Shown piece by piece: positions 31,601 to 41,300 of a stretch of DNA of 64,000 nucleotides. The position numbers and the translations under genes are program-made. Under the pieces are notes generated by a model. That model was given only the letters and a program-made list of their open reading frames with translations. It searched no databases and had not been told where the DNA came from. Positions within the stretch are counted from its first letter, which is position 1. Each line of letters starts with the position of its first letter. The DNA comes from Psococerastis gibbosa (taxonomy: Eukaryota > Arthropoda > Insecta > Psocodea > Psocidae), in contig OZ020487.1 in assembly GCA_963971405.1 (NCBI GenBank), positions 43,435,039-43,499,038 on the forward strand. Direction: 5' to 3'.

Positions 31601-32838
31601 CATTCAAGACTTAGCTAGCGTTTCCACCGACCTCGCATTGCAGAATTGACGGAAATGTTTATTTTCCTCTATGCCATAGTTAAAATTGATCAATGATCAT
31701 ACAGTAAAATCACAAACAAATAAACTAATATTAAAAAATGGCGTCATGGGATATGTTAAGTACAAACATTTTAATAGATATCTATAAAAAGAAAAATTCT
31801 AATTTCCGCCAATGTCATTTGCATTCTGCAATGCGAGGTCTGTGGAAACGCTACCTAAGTCTTGAATGTCTGCTACCACGTCACCGCGTTGTTGGAAATA
31901 GCCCTAGCCGGTCAATGGAATGGGCGCCTAAAGTGAGGGAAGTAGGCTGCTTTTTCAGAAAGTTTGAACTTTTCATCTGACTACTTTCATGTCTTTGCGG
32001 TTGTGGGATGATTAATTAATTAATTTCGACAAAAATTGTCAACATATTTTGGAAATACGGTATGTCACTTAACAACTGCCCTATAGCAATGTTGTCCTGA
32101 AGGACTTTTCATGAACCTAGGCCTACTTAGAGTGGCCTATAGGTCCCTTGACGAATGCCAACGACCCCATGGATTTCGGACGTTATTTGAATTATTGTTT
32201 TCGCATGAATTTTAGCCATTGGCAAACTGATATAACATTAGGGTCACTATCTTTCCAGGATATGCGCAGCATTCATGTGTAACTTTTGTTAATATCCATT
32301 CCTCCATACCATATAGAACGGGAAATAGAGTCACTAGACAAACCGGCTACTTAGCGTTGCCAAATTACACTAAATAAAGCACCCGTGCCACCTTCTTGTA
32401 TAAAGCTATTCAGGGCTACAACGAGTGCAAACGTGTCCATGTAGACACCAAATCTGAAAAATCAATAGCAAATTTTGTCGCTGATTTTATAAAATACCAG
32501 CTTGACCATCACTAGATTGTTTGTTTGTGCATGTTTTTTTTTTCTATACGTAGGATAATTTAGGTTAGGGCTTTGGGTGTTTCCCCATGCGCCATTAGGC
32601 TTTGGGACGCCCTGATATGGTAAAAAAATGTACATAATTGGAAAAAATAAAGAATTATTATTATTATTAACTATTGGAAACACATATTTTACATATCAGT
32701 TTTTTTTTATAATAGATTGTTTCCAATTTCACACTCCATTGGGCCGGGAAGGGAAAGCTCGACATCAAGTCGCTACTCATAAACAAACCTGACGGGCCCG
32801 TTACACTGCGCCTGCGTCAGAGGACAATTACGCCATGA
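25532..32838 (+). CDS. Cyp302a1: Mitochondrial-clan cytochrome P450, CYP302A1-like (disembodied), complete
   Basis: Exons 25532-25667, 26275-26512, 27113-27300, 27982-28180, 29194-29347, 30015-30260, 30942-31148 and 32716-32838 join into 496 codons plus stop with consistent phase. Seen in order: short basic presequence (KAMSRSLSTGVKPF), proline hinge IPGPRSLPLVGTLWQY, C-helix NGADWWRLR, I-helix AGVDTTT, ExxR helix KETLR, meander PERW, and haem loop PFGHGARTCIARR with the Cys ligand. The presequence and post-Cys arginines fit a mitochondrial P450 fed by adrenodoxin. Wording such as YPQRRSHLAIQH and NTGGLLPTNG recalls CYP302A1, the ecdysteroid 22-hydroxylase; P450 identity is certain, the subfamily is inferred from memory. 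ATG at 25532 was chosen because TGA lies in frame at 25523 and A is at -3; ATG 25565 is an alternative. Confidence 0.88.
25712..25855 (+). mobile_element. Interspersed repeat X, copy 2
   Basis: TTGGTTAAGTCACACGCCTG to TAGCCGGTGTAGGTTGACAT and TTCATACGGAAACAATACCA match copy 1. It begins about 45 bp after the P450 exon-1 donor. Confidence 0.6.
25885..26185 (-). pseudogene. LINE tail fragment, family V, copy 1
   Basis: The - strand reads MRNEKYRFLHVIIQGKIEG, then a broken RRR--WLKNL-like segment. This is the last portion of an insect LINE ORF2 protein. Siblings lie at 28375 and 63640, all on the - strand. Confidence 0.7.
26275..26512 (+). CDS. Cyp302a1: P450 exon 2
   Basis: The acceptor ATGACGCAG ends at 26274 and the donor GTAAGT begins at 26513. 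It encodes RYRFDRLDLNGALKLKEYGP through YPQRRSHLAIQHLR to GGLLPT, the A-helix to B'-region of the fold. It ends in phase 2. Confidence 0.93.
26878..27062 (-). mobile_element. Interspersed repeat U, copy 2
   Basis: The reverse complement of GATGAGCTTCTGAGTAATGC and TCTCAGAGGAGGAGACGCGA-like sequence matches 60966-61125 and 39462-39720. It ends about 50 bp before P450 exon 3. Confidence 0.6.
27113..27300 (+). CDS. Cyp302a1: P450 exon 3: C-helix
   Basis: The acceptor TTTACAG ends at 27112 and the donor GTGAGT begins at 27301. NGADWWRLRSCFQKGLSSP carries the WxxxR motif that contacts haem propionate. Confidence 0.95.
27529..27667 (+). pseudogene. Decayed duplicate of the start of P450 exon 4
   Basis: The intron copy of 27878-28026 includes the promoter-proximal intron sequence, a splice-acceptor-like TTTTAG (27621) and then codons that read VVAFGLRLDSSSSKDV before TGA. 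The working exon reads VVAFGLRLDSFSSKE. The copies lie about 350 bp apart. Confidence 0.85.
27982..28180 (+). CDS. Cyp302a1: P450 exon 4
   Basis: The acceptor TTAGTTCTAG ends at 27981 and the donor GTGAGA begins at 28181. It encodes VVAFGLRLDSFSSKE through TDNGPQLWRYFRTPLYKR. A decayed copy of its first 45 bp and the preceding intron lies 350 bp upstream. Confidence 0.93.
28375..28566 (-). pseudogene. LINE tail fragment, family V, copy 2
   Basis: The reverse strand reads VMRNEKYSVRHLIIQGKIEG and RASDRRRT with stops. The + strand frame at 28247-28675 is its shadow. Confidence 0.65.
28829..29085 (+). mobile_element. Interspersed repeat X, copy 3
   Basis: The fullest copy beside that at 16268: GACTTGTATCTGTACTTGGT, CGCTTGTAGCCGATGTAGGT, GTTGGCATTGGACAAGGGAC and TAGGCCTGGGTCCATAAAAA in the same order. 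Confidence 0.65.
29194..29347 (+). CDS. Cyp302a1: P450 exon 5: to the I-helix
   Basis: The acceptor TTTGTCACAG ends at 29193 and the donor GTAAGT begins at 29348. It ends with DIILAGVDT, so the intron cuts the I-helix AGxDTT motif between its two threonines. Confidence 0.95.
29455..29946 (+). pseudogene. LINE ORF2 3' end, family Z, 5'-truncated
   Basis: A 130-codon open frame reads LSVFENKMLRRIFGG, VWRIRCNAEIHRLY, RLQRIGHVHRMPDYRPPK, GRRPRGRPRRRWADQFQDDL and DRQRWREIV before TAA. A rearranged piece upstream reads LEAAARRMGL and KTKYMRIG. It lies in P450 intron 5, sense to the host gene. Confidence 0.85.
30015..30260 (+). CDS. Cyp302a1: P450 exon 6: I-helix to K-helix
   Basis: The acceptor TTTGTTTGTAG ends at 30014 and the donor GTATTA begins at 30261. 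TTYTSSFALYHLARHPDQQ completes the I-helix; VKAVLKETLRLNPVSVG contains the invariant ExxR. Confidence 0.95.
30368..30711. mobile_element. Composite palindromic MITE P9
   Basis: It is 344 bp with outer ends GGCGCCCATTCCACCGACC and its mirror, core GTGGTAGCAGACCATCAAGA, and inner palindrome GTTTCCACCGACCTCGCATT. Flanks are TAA and TTA. It lies in P450 intron 6. Confidence 0.87.
30942..31148 (+). CDS. Cyp302a1: P450 exon 7: meander and haem-binding loop
   Basis: The acceptor TTTTTCAG ends at 30941 and the donor GTACCT begins at 31149. FIPERW is the meander motif and PFGHGARTCIARRLAEQN the Cys-haem loop. Ala stands where most P450s have Gly two residues after Cys. Confidence 0.96.
31321..32055. 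mobile_element. Palindromic MITE Q2, split by MITE P10
   Basis: The left arm TTCAAAATATTTTGTAAACA (31321-31542) and right arm ending GTCAACATATTTTGGAAA (31929-32055) are inverted copies and match Q1. P10 sits exactly between them. Confidence 0.7.
31543..31928. mobile_element. Composite palindromic MITE P10 with TAA target duplication
   Basis: It is 386 bp, ends GGTGCCCATTCCATTGATCG and its mirror, flanked by TAA on both sides. The inner palindrome carries the full TTTGTACTTAACATATCCCA segment. Confidence 0.9.
32085..32235 (-). mobile_element. Interspersed repeat X, copy 4
   Basis: CCTGAAGGACTTTTCATGAA, GTCCCTTGACGAATGCCAAC and CCATGGATTTCGGACGTTAT are the reverse complement of the 3' half of copies 1 and 3. 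It lies in P450 intron 7. Confidence 0.6.
32716..32838 (+). CDS. Cyp302a1: P450 exon 8: C-terminus
   Basis: It follows a T-rich acceptor TTATAATAG ending at 32715, in phase 0 with exon 7. It encodes IVSNFTLHWAGKGKLDIKSL, then LINKPDGPVTLRLRQR and a TGA stop, a typical P450 C-terminal beta region. The last 12 codons fall within one unit of a 35-bp tandem duplication. Confidence 0.9.
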   Translation: MVSNFTLHWAGKGKLDIKSLLINKPDGPVTLRLRQRTITP

Positions 32839-32870
32839 CACTGCGACTGCGCCGAAGGACAAGTATGCCA
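32801..32870 (+). repeat. 35-bp tandem duplication across the P450 stop codon
   Basis: TTACACTGCGCCTGCGTCAG... (32801-32835) is followed directly by TGACACTGCGACTGCGCCGA... (32836-32870). The second unit supplies the TGA stop. Confidence 0.85.
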
Positions 32871-34570
32871 TAACAAAATCGTTATACCTAATCATTTAAG
32901 CCAGCTGTGCTTATATTGACCAAGCCTCTTGGGGTTCGCTTGAATGAAACCATGGACAGCAGAAGTTTTCATTCAAACCAACTGTAGAACTGGTTTTTGG
33001 AAAATTGAATGGACGCACAGCGATTGAGATTTGAAACTGATGTTTTGTTTTAATGTATTCATATCGAATTTTTACCTCCGAATTAACTTGAATTCTTACC
33101 ACAGATGTACGCTACTGCTTATTTTTTTCTGCTGATTTCGTGTAGAAATTTGAACTCCTTTATTTGTAATAGTATGATTATTTGGATACCTACTTAATCT
33201 TTTTACAACTGGTCATTATCATTATTTTCAATATATTGCACCTTGTCCGGGGTTACTGGACAAGGAAAAAAGTGAAGTACACAACAAAAATATTTCATAG
33301 CTGACGGCTGGTCAATCAGTAGGGTAAGCTTGCAGATCGACCGCAGCTGAGATTCTCCTGTTCCATCAGCTGCTTCACTGTCTTTGCCCGTTTTCGGTTA
33401 GCAAAGATTTGCAGCCGATATATTTGTTTGCCTGTAAGCTATTAGGATAATTGGAGTTCTTCTACTGCACTAGCCTAGTCCTGTGATTCACTCTCCGCCT
33501 TTAAGTTTTCAACCTTCGCCTGAATTCGGATCATAGGTACATGAATACAACATATGGTAGTCCATCTAATCGTAGGTTTATTTTTTCACAAATAAAACCA
33601 ATTTGGTTGCACATAACGATTAATAAATAAAATGATATATTAGAATTGAAGCGCTTCGAGGCCAACGGTTGCAAGTGACAAAAATAAACATTCGAGGTAA
33701 TTGAGGCAAAGTTTGTAACTTGAAAATATAGAGATGTACTCCTTTCCATGAATTCTAGCATTACCTAAATGACAGATCCCGACGTTCCTGTTGGTTCCTA
33801 TGATAAAGAACAGCTAGAGTAATACCATATATATGGTGGACTTAACTTCAAAATGCAAAAAAGTCACTTGCACCCCTGCTTACTTGGAGCTTCAATTATT
33901 GTCCAGCTATAGTGCGGTAGGAGCATTGTAACAGAAATGAATCTAAGATGACCAGGTCAACGAAGACAATTTACATAGAGAATGATGGATCATAAGCTGT
34001 GGGAGATGGTTTTGTTACGTTCATCCCGTTACTACAGTCCAAGATCCTAACGAAGTATAGTCTTATCATTCTGAGGTCCAGTTCGAATAACCTTAGCAAG
34101 TAAATTATCTAGCAGATCCGAGTTACCAGCTAAAAAAAACGACAACTGAACCACCAGAAAGCTTACTTTGTTGAGCTATCCAGGCGAGGGTTTATTGATT
34201 GTTATTTGATTGTTTTTTACTGGGGGCTTTAACGCTGAAATACTTGCCATCGAAATACCCTCACTAGGCACCTTCTCTATACGGCGTTTTACATCGAAAA
34301 CGAAATTGCATTACTTAACTTCGACACAAAACTCACATTTAAGAAATACTTTCCTGGATTTTGGGAGTGAAACACCCCCCCCCCCCCCCACCAATAAGGC
34401 CACGCCTGGTGCTATTGGATGGTTATCTAGTTAAATTATGCAAATTATAAATTACAAGGCTCAAGTTACACGACTAAATTAAAAATAATATGGCTTCATT
34501 ATGATGAGGTGGGTTATTATTTGGGAATCTTAACCTCAATTAGGTAATATATTGTAGCATTACATGTTTT
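32871..34570. other. Convergent intergenic stretch without recognised gene
   Basis: P450 3' sequence runs into AT-rich DNA. I see no family motif in the short frames, for example - strand 32911-33102 and 33531-33761. Confidence 0.4.
33591..33627 (+). terminator. Candidate P450 polyadenylation signals
   Basis: AATAAA at 33591-33596 and 33622-33627 are the first such hexamers after the P450 stop at 32838. The 750-bp distance makes this tentative. Confidence 0.3.
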
Positions 34571-34574
34571 AAAA

Positions 34575-34925
34575 TACTGACATTAAACTAACTTAGGTTG
34601 AAGAGGTAACCTCCTCGTTATAAAAGAAATTAGAGGATCTAGAAAAACGGCGTAGATCGTGGGGTTCGAATCCCAAGTCCAGAGTTTTTTATTTAACAAA
34701 GGGATAGGTGGACTGATATGCCGGATATGTTAATAGGCAATAGAGGCAAGGCCCTCGCTGTCACTGAACAATTAGGGAGGAGCCCATTGTCAGGGGAATC
34801 ATATATGTTCAATAAAGAATCAAGTGAAACCTGGACATGGCTGACAGTTAGTGTAGTGGTAACACGATGCCCCGAAAGACATAGATAGATCGGGCCATAG
34901 CCTCGCACCGTCCAATTTTTTTGTT
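34575..34925 (+). mobile_element. tRNA-like SINE fragments
   Basis: A B-box GGGTTCGAATCCC lies at about 34660-34673, and a separate A-box-like TTAGTGTAGTGGTAACACG at about 34849-34867 followed by CCTCGCACCGTCC. Neither folds into a complete tRNA as I read it. Confidence 0.4.
34688..34693 (-). terminator. Candidate furin polyadenylation signal
   Basis: TTTATT on + is AATAAA on -, about 270 bp beyond the furin stop codon (34965-34967). Confidence 0.45.
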
Positions 34926-34964
34926 ATTCCCTCTTTTCGGATATAACATTCGATAACAACACAA

Positions 34965-35395
34965 TCAAATTTCATCATCAGACGAATCATAGGCCATTGT
35001 CTCCAAGTCTTTCTTTAAATTAATCCCAGTACTTAAGGCGTTATATTGAGCCTCCTTTTTACCTCGTTTACATTTATAACAGCAAAACCAAATAATTATT
35101 GATAGAAGAATTTTTGCGTTTATAAGGAATGCAATAAATAAATAATAGTACCATCCTTCATTATTAGCGATACGTTCGAGAGACTGCGTGTAACAGTAAA
35201 AAGTGTCCATATTTGGTACAGGGTGGGGCTGAGCGTCTGAGTGGCATTGTAAGCAGTGTTCATCAAGAGGTCCTGAGCATGTCTGGCAGGTGTAGTGGCA
35301 GTCTCGACAAAGACTCGAGTTGGAATCGCCGAAATAAGTTGAAGGGCAGCTTGATATGCATTCGCTGTTATGCAGGAATAGGCCGGGTTGACAAT
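34965..35395 (-). CDS. Fur1: Furin terminal exon: cysteine-rich repeat, membrane anchor, acidic tail
   Basis: The acceptor TTCTTTCAG precedes 35395. It encodes [16 protein letters not shown] and [19 protein letters not shown], the furin-type Cys repeat; then a transmembrane helix ([20 protein letters not shown]), a basic stop-transfer (KCKRGKKE) and an 80-codon-scale tail region ending [10 protein letters not shown]. The acidic SSDDE cluster resembles the casein-kinase-2/PACS-type TGN-sorting signal of vertebrate furin. No further Cys-rich exon was found between 35396 and 49405. Confidence 0.92.
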
Positions 35396-38300
35396 CTGAA
35401 AGAAGAACAGAGTATATATTTTGTGCCTAAAGACCTACTGCCAATGACGTATTAATATATAGACTGCGCATGATGCATGATCTGTCCGAGTACCGCCGAC
35501 TACCCCTTTCTTGTCCCCATGGCAACTGATAACAACGTCGCCGTGGCGGTATGCACCCATTACAAGGACAATGACATTTTACATTCTGTATTTAAAAAAA
35601 AAAGGTAAATCGCCAACCAAATTGCACTTGGGTGGCTGCTACTGGCCAAAGACTTCGAGCTGTAGCCGCAACAGGAGATCCAAATTATACGTTATTACAG
35701 CGGTAGGTTCCAAAAGGTAGAATTTGTCAGTTATACTTCACATACATAGCACATGTGCTACCTATTTCTAATTTCTATTTCGCCCAGTAACAGACAATAA
35801 GCGAATAAGGGGGGAAAATAACGTTAAACCCCAAACAATCTTAAGGCCCGGTGCACGAAGACGATTTTGTCGCGGGCGACATTGCGGGAAATCCGTCACT
35901 GGAGCAAATGGCTTGCGCAACCACAGAGTCTACTTAATAATATTTCTCTCGCTAAGCCGACGCAGAGCCCACGCTGCTGCACCGTTTTCCGAAAACTGTG
36001 CTCTGAAGTGTGTTCAGAAATACCATTTTTTTCCACCAACTTATTTACTCCAATGGCAGATTTTCCAGCATTTTCAAAATCGTCATAGGCAGTCTTCAGC
36101 TGCGGCAACACGCCGTGCAACAATTGAGATACATTGCAACAAATTGGATGGTGCAGAAACGCGCTTTATCCATTGCTAGCATAGCACTCACCGTCAGTAC
36201 GACGTTGCAGTCGCAGCAGAAAACTGCCTTAATGCACCGATATACGAGTATAGTGACAAAAGCGCTGGAATTAAGCACACCATGCATGAAAAGCATGGAC
36301 GACCATTTTAGAGTTTTAAATGATATGATTTTCATATTTACGATGGCTCGTCCAACGATCACTTGAAAAGTCTCTATACGATAATCGTAATTAATACTGC
36401 AAGACCCGGCCCCATGCATTGGAAAATGGCAGTGCTGTTCAGCACAAGACTTTTCAAGCAAACGTGGGAGGCGCCATTAGGGTCTGTAGCCAGGAGTTCT
36501 TTAAGGTTCTCACCCAAAATGTCATGGTAGACTTGCGGAGTGCGGAATACCAGAGATACTGCAGCCTGGAGCACTAGAAATGGGTAGAGGCCAGCAGTAT
36601 CCGTCGGAATCCACTTTCCGACACGTGGCATTACCACCCTGGCTACGAGCTTTCTATGCAGCACACATCGTTGGAAAATGGTAGAGTTTCAGCTAGACCT
36701 TATTACAATTCACCTTCACTGGGCAGTAAGAATACGTTAAGCGAATTTACCAGCTCATTGGTGCCGCTCGAGGGGCCCGGGCACTGAGTCATCTTTTCGT
36801 TGAACACGTTCAACGTTCCTTTTAGTGAAAAAAGAACATTTCAACGAGTAAAATGACACTTATTCCACCCCTTTTTCGACTGAGTCCCGGGGCCGTGCTG
36901 CTTGAGAAACGATTTCCCACACAATCTGTGCTACATATTATTTAATTTGTTCATGATAGCCTAGAGGATGAGTGAGGCAGAAAAAACTTACCACGCGAGC
37001 ACTCGTATAATCGAGAGCCGAGAAGGAAAGTCCCAACACCAAAATGGGGCCCCAGGCGAGAGGCCCCGGGAATCCGCCCCACCGGAGTGCTCTTCAACCT
37101 GGGAACCTCAAGACAAATCATTAGACAAAAGCCCTACCGGAAGTTATATGTTAGTAACGAAAGAATGAGACCCTTTGCATGAAGATTGCAAGCAAATTGT
37201 GTCAATTGCCGTAAATAACCTAAAATTGAAGATTTCTTTTTAGTTTAGTAAATTACTAAAATAATGGTGCACTACTCAGCGTGGTTGAACCAATGCATTT
37301 GTAGTAATACATCGTAATTCATCGTACAATACATTCATTACCTACTAACTTATAAGTCTAATTGCATTTTAAAATACAAGTAGGCTAGGTATATTGAACT
37401 CAGTAAAGATTAATTAGGAAGGGGTTGAAGAAATGTTGCCAATTGACGTTAGTGAAAGCCATACAGATAAAAATGTAGAGGAGCATTTCTGCTAATTTAA
37501 CGGATATTTTTGAAGGCTCCACGATAGATATTTCCTGTGAAAATCGACTTTGTAAAAAAGCGTAGTGGGGGGGGGGGGGGTAACTCCCTTTTGCTCTTAA
37601 TACATACCGTACGTACCTATTACATAACCTTATAACTGTCTTGGTGCCGCCATCCCTTCACAAAATTTAACAACTCACTAAATTCAAAAGGCTGTAGCGA
37701 TAGAATTGGTAATTAAGCCATATTTAACGGTTTGTTCTAGTACAATATTAGTACGGTATCTTATTAGTTTATAGCAATGATTTTGCAAGAAAAACTGGCA
37801 CTGTGATGATGCTCATATAGTCATACTATTTGTTCATTTTCAACTATTATACAGTATTCAAAAGGTTCGAAAAAGGGATCGGACCTTTTCGGTTATCATC
37901 CCACATAGGTTTCTAAATAGGCCTTAAATTTCTATAATTATATAAATAAATAAAAAATAAATAATATAATAAATAATAAAATAATAATTAAAAAAAATAT
38001 ATAATAAATTTTCATAACTATACTAGCACGCTGATTTTTGGCATTTAAAATAATTAATACTTTTCAAGTACAAACGCTGCTTTAATGGGGCGACCATATA
38101 ATATAACGTTTATAATTTAAATAAAATTGTATACGGACACAACTAGATATTGTGAATCAATGACTTCCACAGACTTCAACAGGTTAAATAAAAAAAATTG
38201 AAATGTACCATGTGTAAATACTATGCAATGTCAACTAATTCCGAATATTTTAGATTACTGGTGAACAAATATATCACTCCTTAACAAAATTAACAAGTTT

Positions 38301-41300
38301 GGCCACTTAAAACACTTAAGTGAAAAGAAAAGCAATCATGAAAACTTATTTAAAATATTAAATATATACCAGTCAATATAGGCCTACTGAAGTAGGCGGC
38401 CATAGTTGACATTAGTCAAACAATTAAAAAATTAAATTATATTTTAATCTATTTAAACGAAAACAGCAATACGATAGGTCTAACAGTAGAAGTGAACTAG
38501 AGTTGGCAAAGATATAGACAATAATATTATAGTTGCTGAGTTTTGAGACAAATAATAATACAGAGGCCGAAAATCCTTCAAGACAAATATAATATTAAAG
38601 TTTGAGGTGGGACCAGAAATGGCCCGTAAAAATCTGAATTACATCCTAATCAAGTAGAATATGTCTTAAGTACACGTTATTAAATTCTTAATATTATTTT
38701 GTAATAGCCTATTGGTAAATATAGGCGTAGCATTAAACTAAGGATATTTTAATAAGTTCTGTGCTCGAGAATACACAAATAAAACCGCCGTGCCACAACG
38801 TCTAGTGGAGAACCACTTTCTTGGCCACTGCGCACAATTTGAGATGTTGTGGTCAGCAACATACCCGGCAGCCGCGTTTTCTCCCCACCTATGACGGTAA
38901 GGCACCCATTAGAGTTGGGCGGACCCAGGCCAGGCGGATTTTTTTTTCTTTCGACCTTCCATTTCCTAATTCTTTTCTTTACCAACTGCACCATTCAGTT
39001 CTATACGAAATAATAAAAAAGCAACTCATTACTTGAATTAAGTACCATGGAAGCCAATACTCCGGTACACATTAATATCTTTTATTATTACACTTAAGAA
39101 GGAACATTCGGATTTTTTTTCTTATCTATATGCTTTTTAATTACACCTAAATTTAATTAAATAGTGTCCGTCCTGTTGAGCAAATTTTCAACAGAGTCGC
39201 ATATATATATGTATGTATATACATATATAATATACAGTGTAGTTACTAACTCAGGCAATTGTATACAAATAGGCTACAGTTGAAATGTACAGTTGACAGT
39301 CGAAATTAGCTCAACATAGGCAATGCACTATACAACACAACCATGGGGGCATAAGCGTTAATATAGTACTGTTACAATACCGTTCCAGTATTTTCAGATT
39401 AAAATAATACAATGTTATAGTATGTTAAAAGATAGCTCTGCAGTATTAACAGCAAGACTTTAGAGCAGTTGAGCTTCTGAGTTACGACTTATGGTCTCAG
39501 TGGAGAATCGCTGGTCTCTACCTTCTTGTCGTGAAGATGGAAGCGCTTAATGGCGACACAGATAGGGGACCGAGTTTGAGCTGGGATAAATGGAAAACAG
39601 TCTTTTCTGTGCCCTCCTTTGCCCTGGGGTTGGGAACCTGGTCCTGAAGGCGGAGGAACTCAATGTGAATAATCAACGGCATAAGGATGCAGAAGACAGC
39701 GGGAAACCACTGCATTACAATTCCCCACTATAATTATCATGACATCAATGAGGTTCATTTGTGACGTCATTTTGTAGATGGCAGCACCAGTTGCTAAGAT
39801 ATCAAAGCGTTGATTTTTCCATAAGCCTCAATAATATTTTAAAATTATTTTAAAGTGATATTTTTCTATAAATCATGGAGAATATATAGCCTATATTAAA
39901 TTATATGCAGCGCAATAAGGTCTAGGCATAGTAAAAATATTATAAAAAATATTAAAATAATTAATTAGATGCTAAGAACTTAGTTTTCACATGCAAACGG
40001 CGGGCATTTTGAATAATATGGATATCTTATTGTCGTCAGCGAATCTAGTGACCAAAACTGTCCCTACAGAACCTCATTGCCATGACGATCGTCAATATTC
40101 GATAGAAGAGGCATTTAAAGAAGAAGAATTAACCGTTATGAGGCCTGCAAGATTCACATGAAATTTAATAATAGACTATCTAATGCAAGAAGGTCCTAAG
40201 AAGTATCTGTGTAACGTACACCTTGACAGCCACTGCGCATATATTGGAGAGAACGTGTCCCTAATGCCGAATGTCGATGTCAACCCGCCCCGGGTTACAA
40301 ACGACAATGGACAAGCTCAGACATGGTTACCATTGACTCATTGTAACTGGCATCACCCAAGCTCGTGTAGAAATCCCTTTTCTAGCCAACTATTTTTCTT
40401 TCACAGTATTGTAACAGTGCCGGAATACTCAGCCACCACACTTAGAAATGTTTTTGTGGGGACTTGCAGAGGCACACTATGCATTGGAACATGGAGGTGC
40501 CGCCATACTCCATAACAATAGCTCGGTAAAGAAGTATGACGGCACCCGCATATTCCAGTGTCTCTACTATTCGTCACGAAAATATTCTTGAGCGTGGGGG
40601 ACCGGGCCATAGGGTAGCTCCCACGGCCACTTGAATAGAGGCTCCAGATTTCCTTTTCAAGCGGTCGTGGGAAGTACCCCCATAGGGTGCGAACTAAGTC
40701 AGTGCCATTAAGTGTATAATAGTCTAACTGTCAATAATCAATTCGCGATCAAATTTCTTGCGGACGTCATTATCAACTCTTGTCGCTGATTGGTTACCAT
40801 AATTTTTACAATTCGCCGCTAGAAAACTAACTGTTATACGAGCCCTCATATCTGCAAAATATAGCATTTTTTTTATTGCATCAAAAATTTTGTTTTATTT
40901 TTCACTTCATCTTTATTTTCAATAATAATCACCAGGGAGAGTTTCAACTATTAGCTTTTAGCGCGTAAAAATACAATTTCAAAAACTTTGAAACACTGTC
41001 CTGAAAAAGTAGAGTTTTGTCGATGTAACAATTAGCTTTTCATGCGGCAAATTAACAATTAGCCTACTATTTACACACTTTATCGTACTAACCTCAAAGG
41101 CGCCCTTAAAAGACGCTTTGGTCTGGATAACATTTTGACACGCGCAACACACTTGAGCTCCAGAAATAATGTAGCTAAATTCAATAAATGAATGAGACAA
41201 AGTCTAGCCAATAAATGCCAGAAAATTGTAAAATGACACAGAAATTGTTGGTATGTATAGTCAGGGTTGGTATTTTTGTGCTATGAAGCGTATGCACCTA

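Noticed and set aside
33002..33040. Candidate P450 last exon (reading FWKIEWT)
   Set aside because: The exon at 32716-32838 has a proper acceptor, correct phase and a P450-like C-terminus (LLINKPDGPV); the KIEW words are chance.
34849..34920. tRNA gene near the furin 3' end
   Set aside because: Only the D-arm region looks tRNA-like; the T-arm and acceptor pairing are not convincing.
36010..36664. Open frames of 96-121 codons on both strands as a possible gene
   Set aside because: No motif, mutual overlap and no exon signals. Possibly old transposon coding sequence, but I could not match it to a family.
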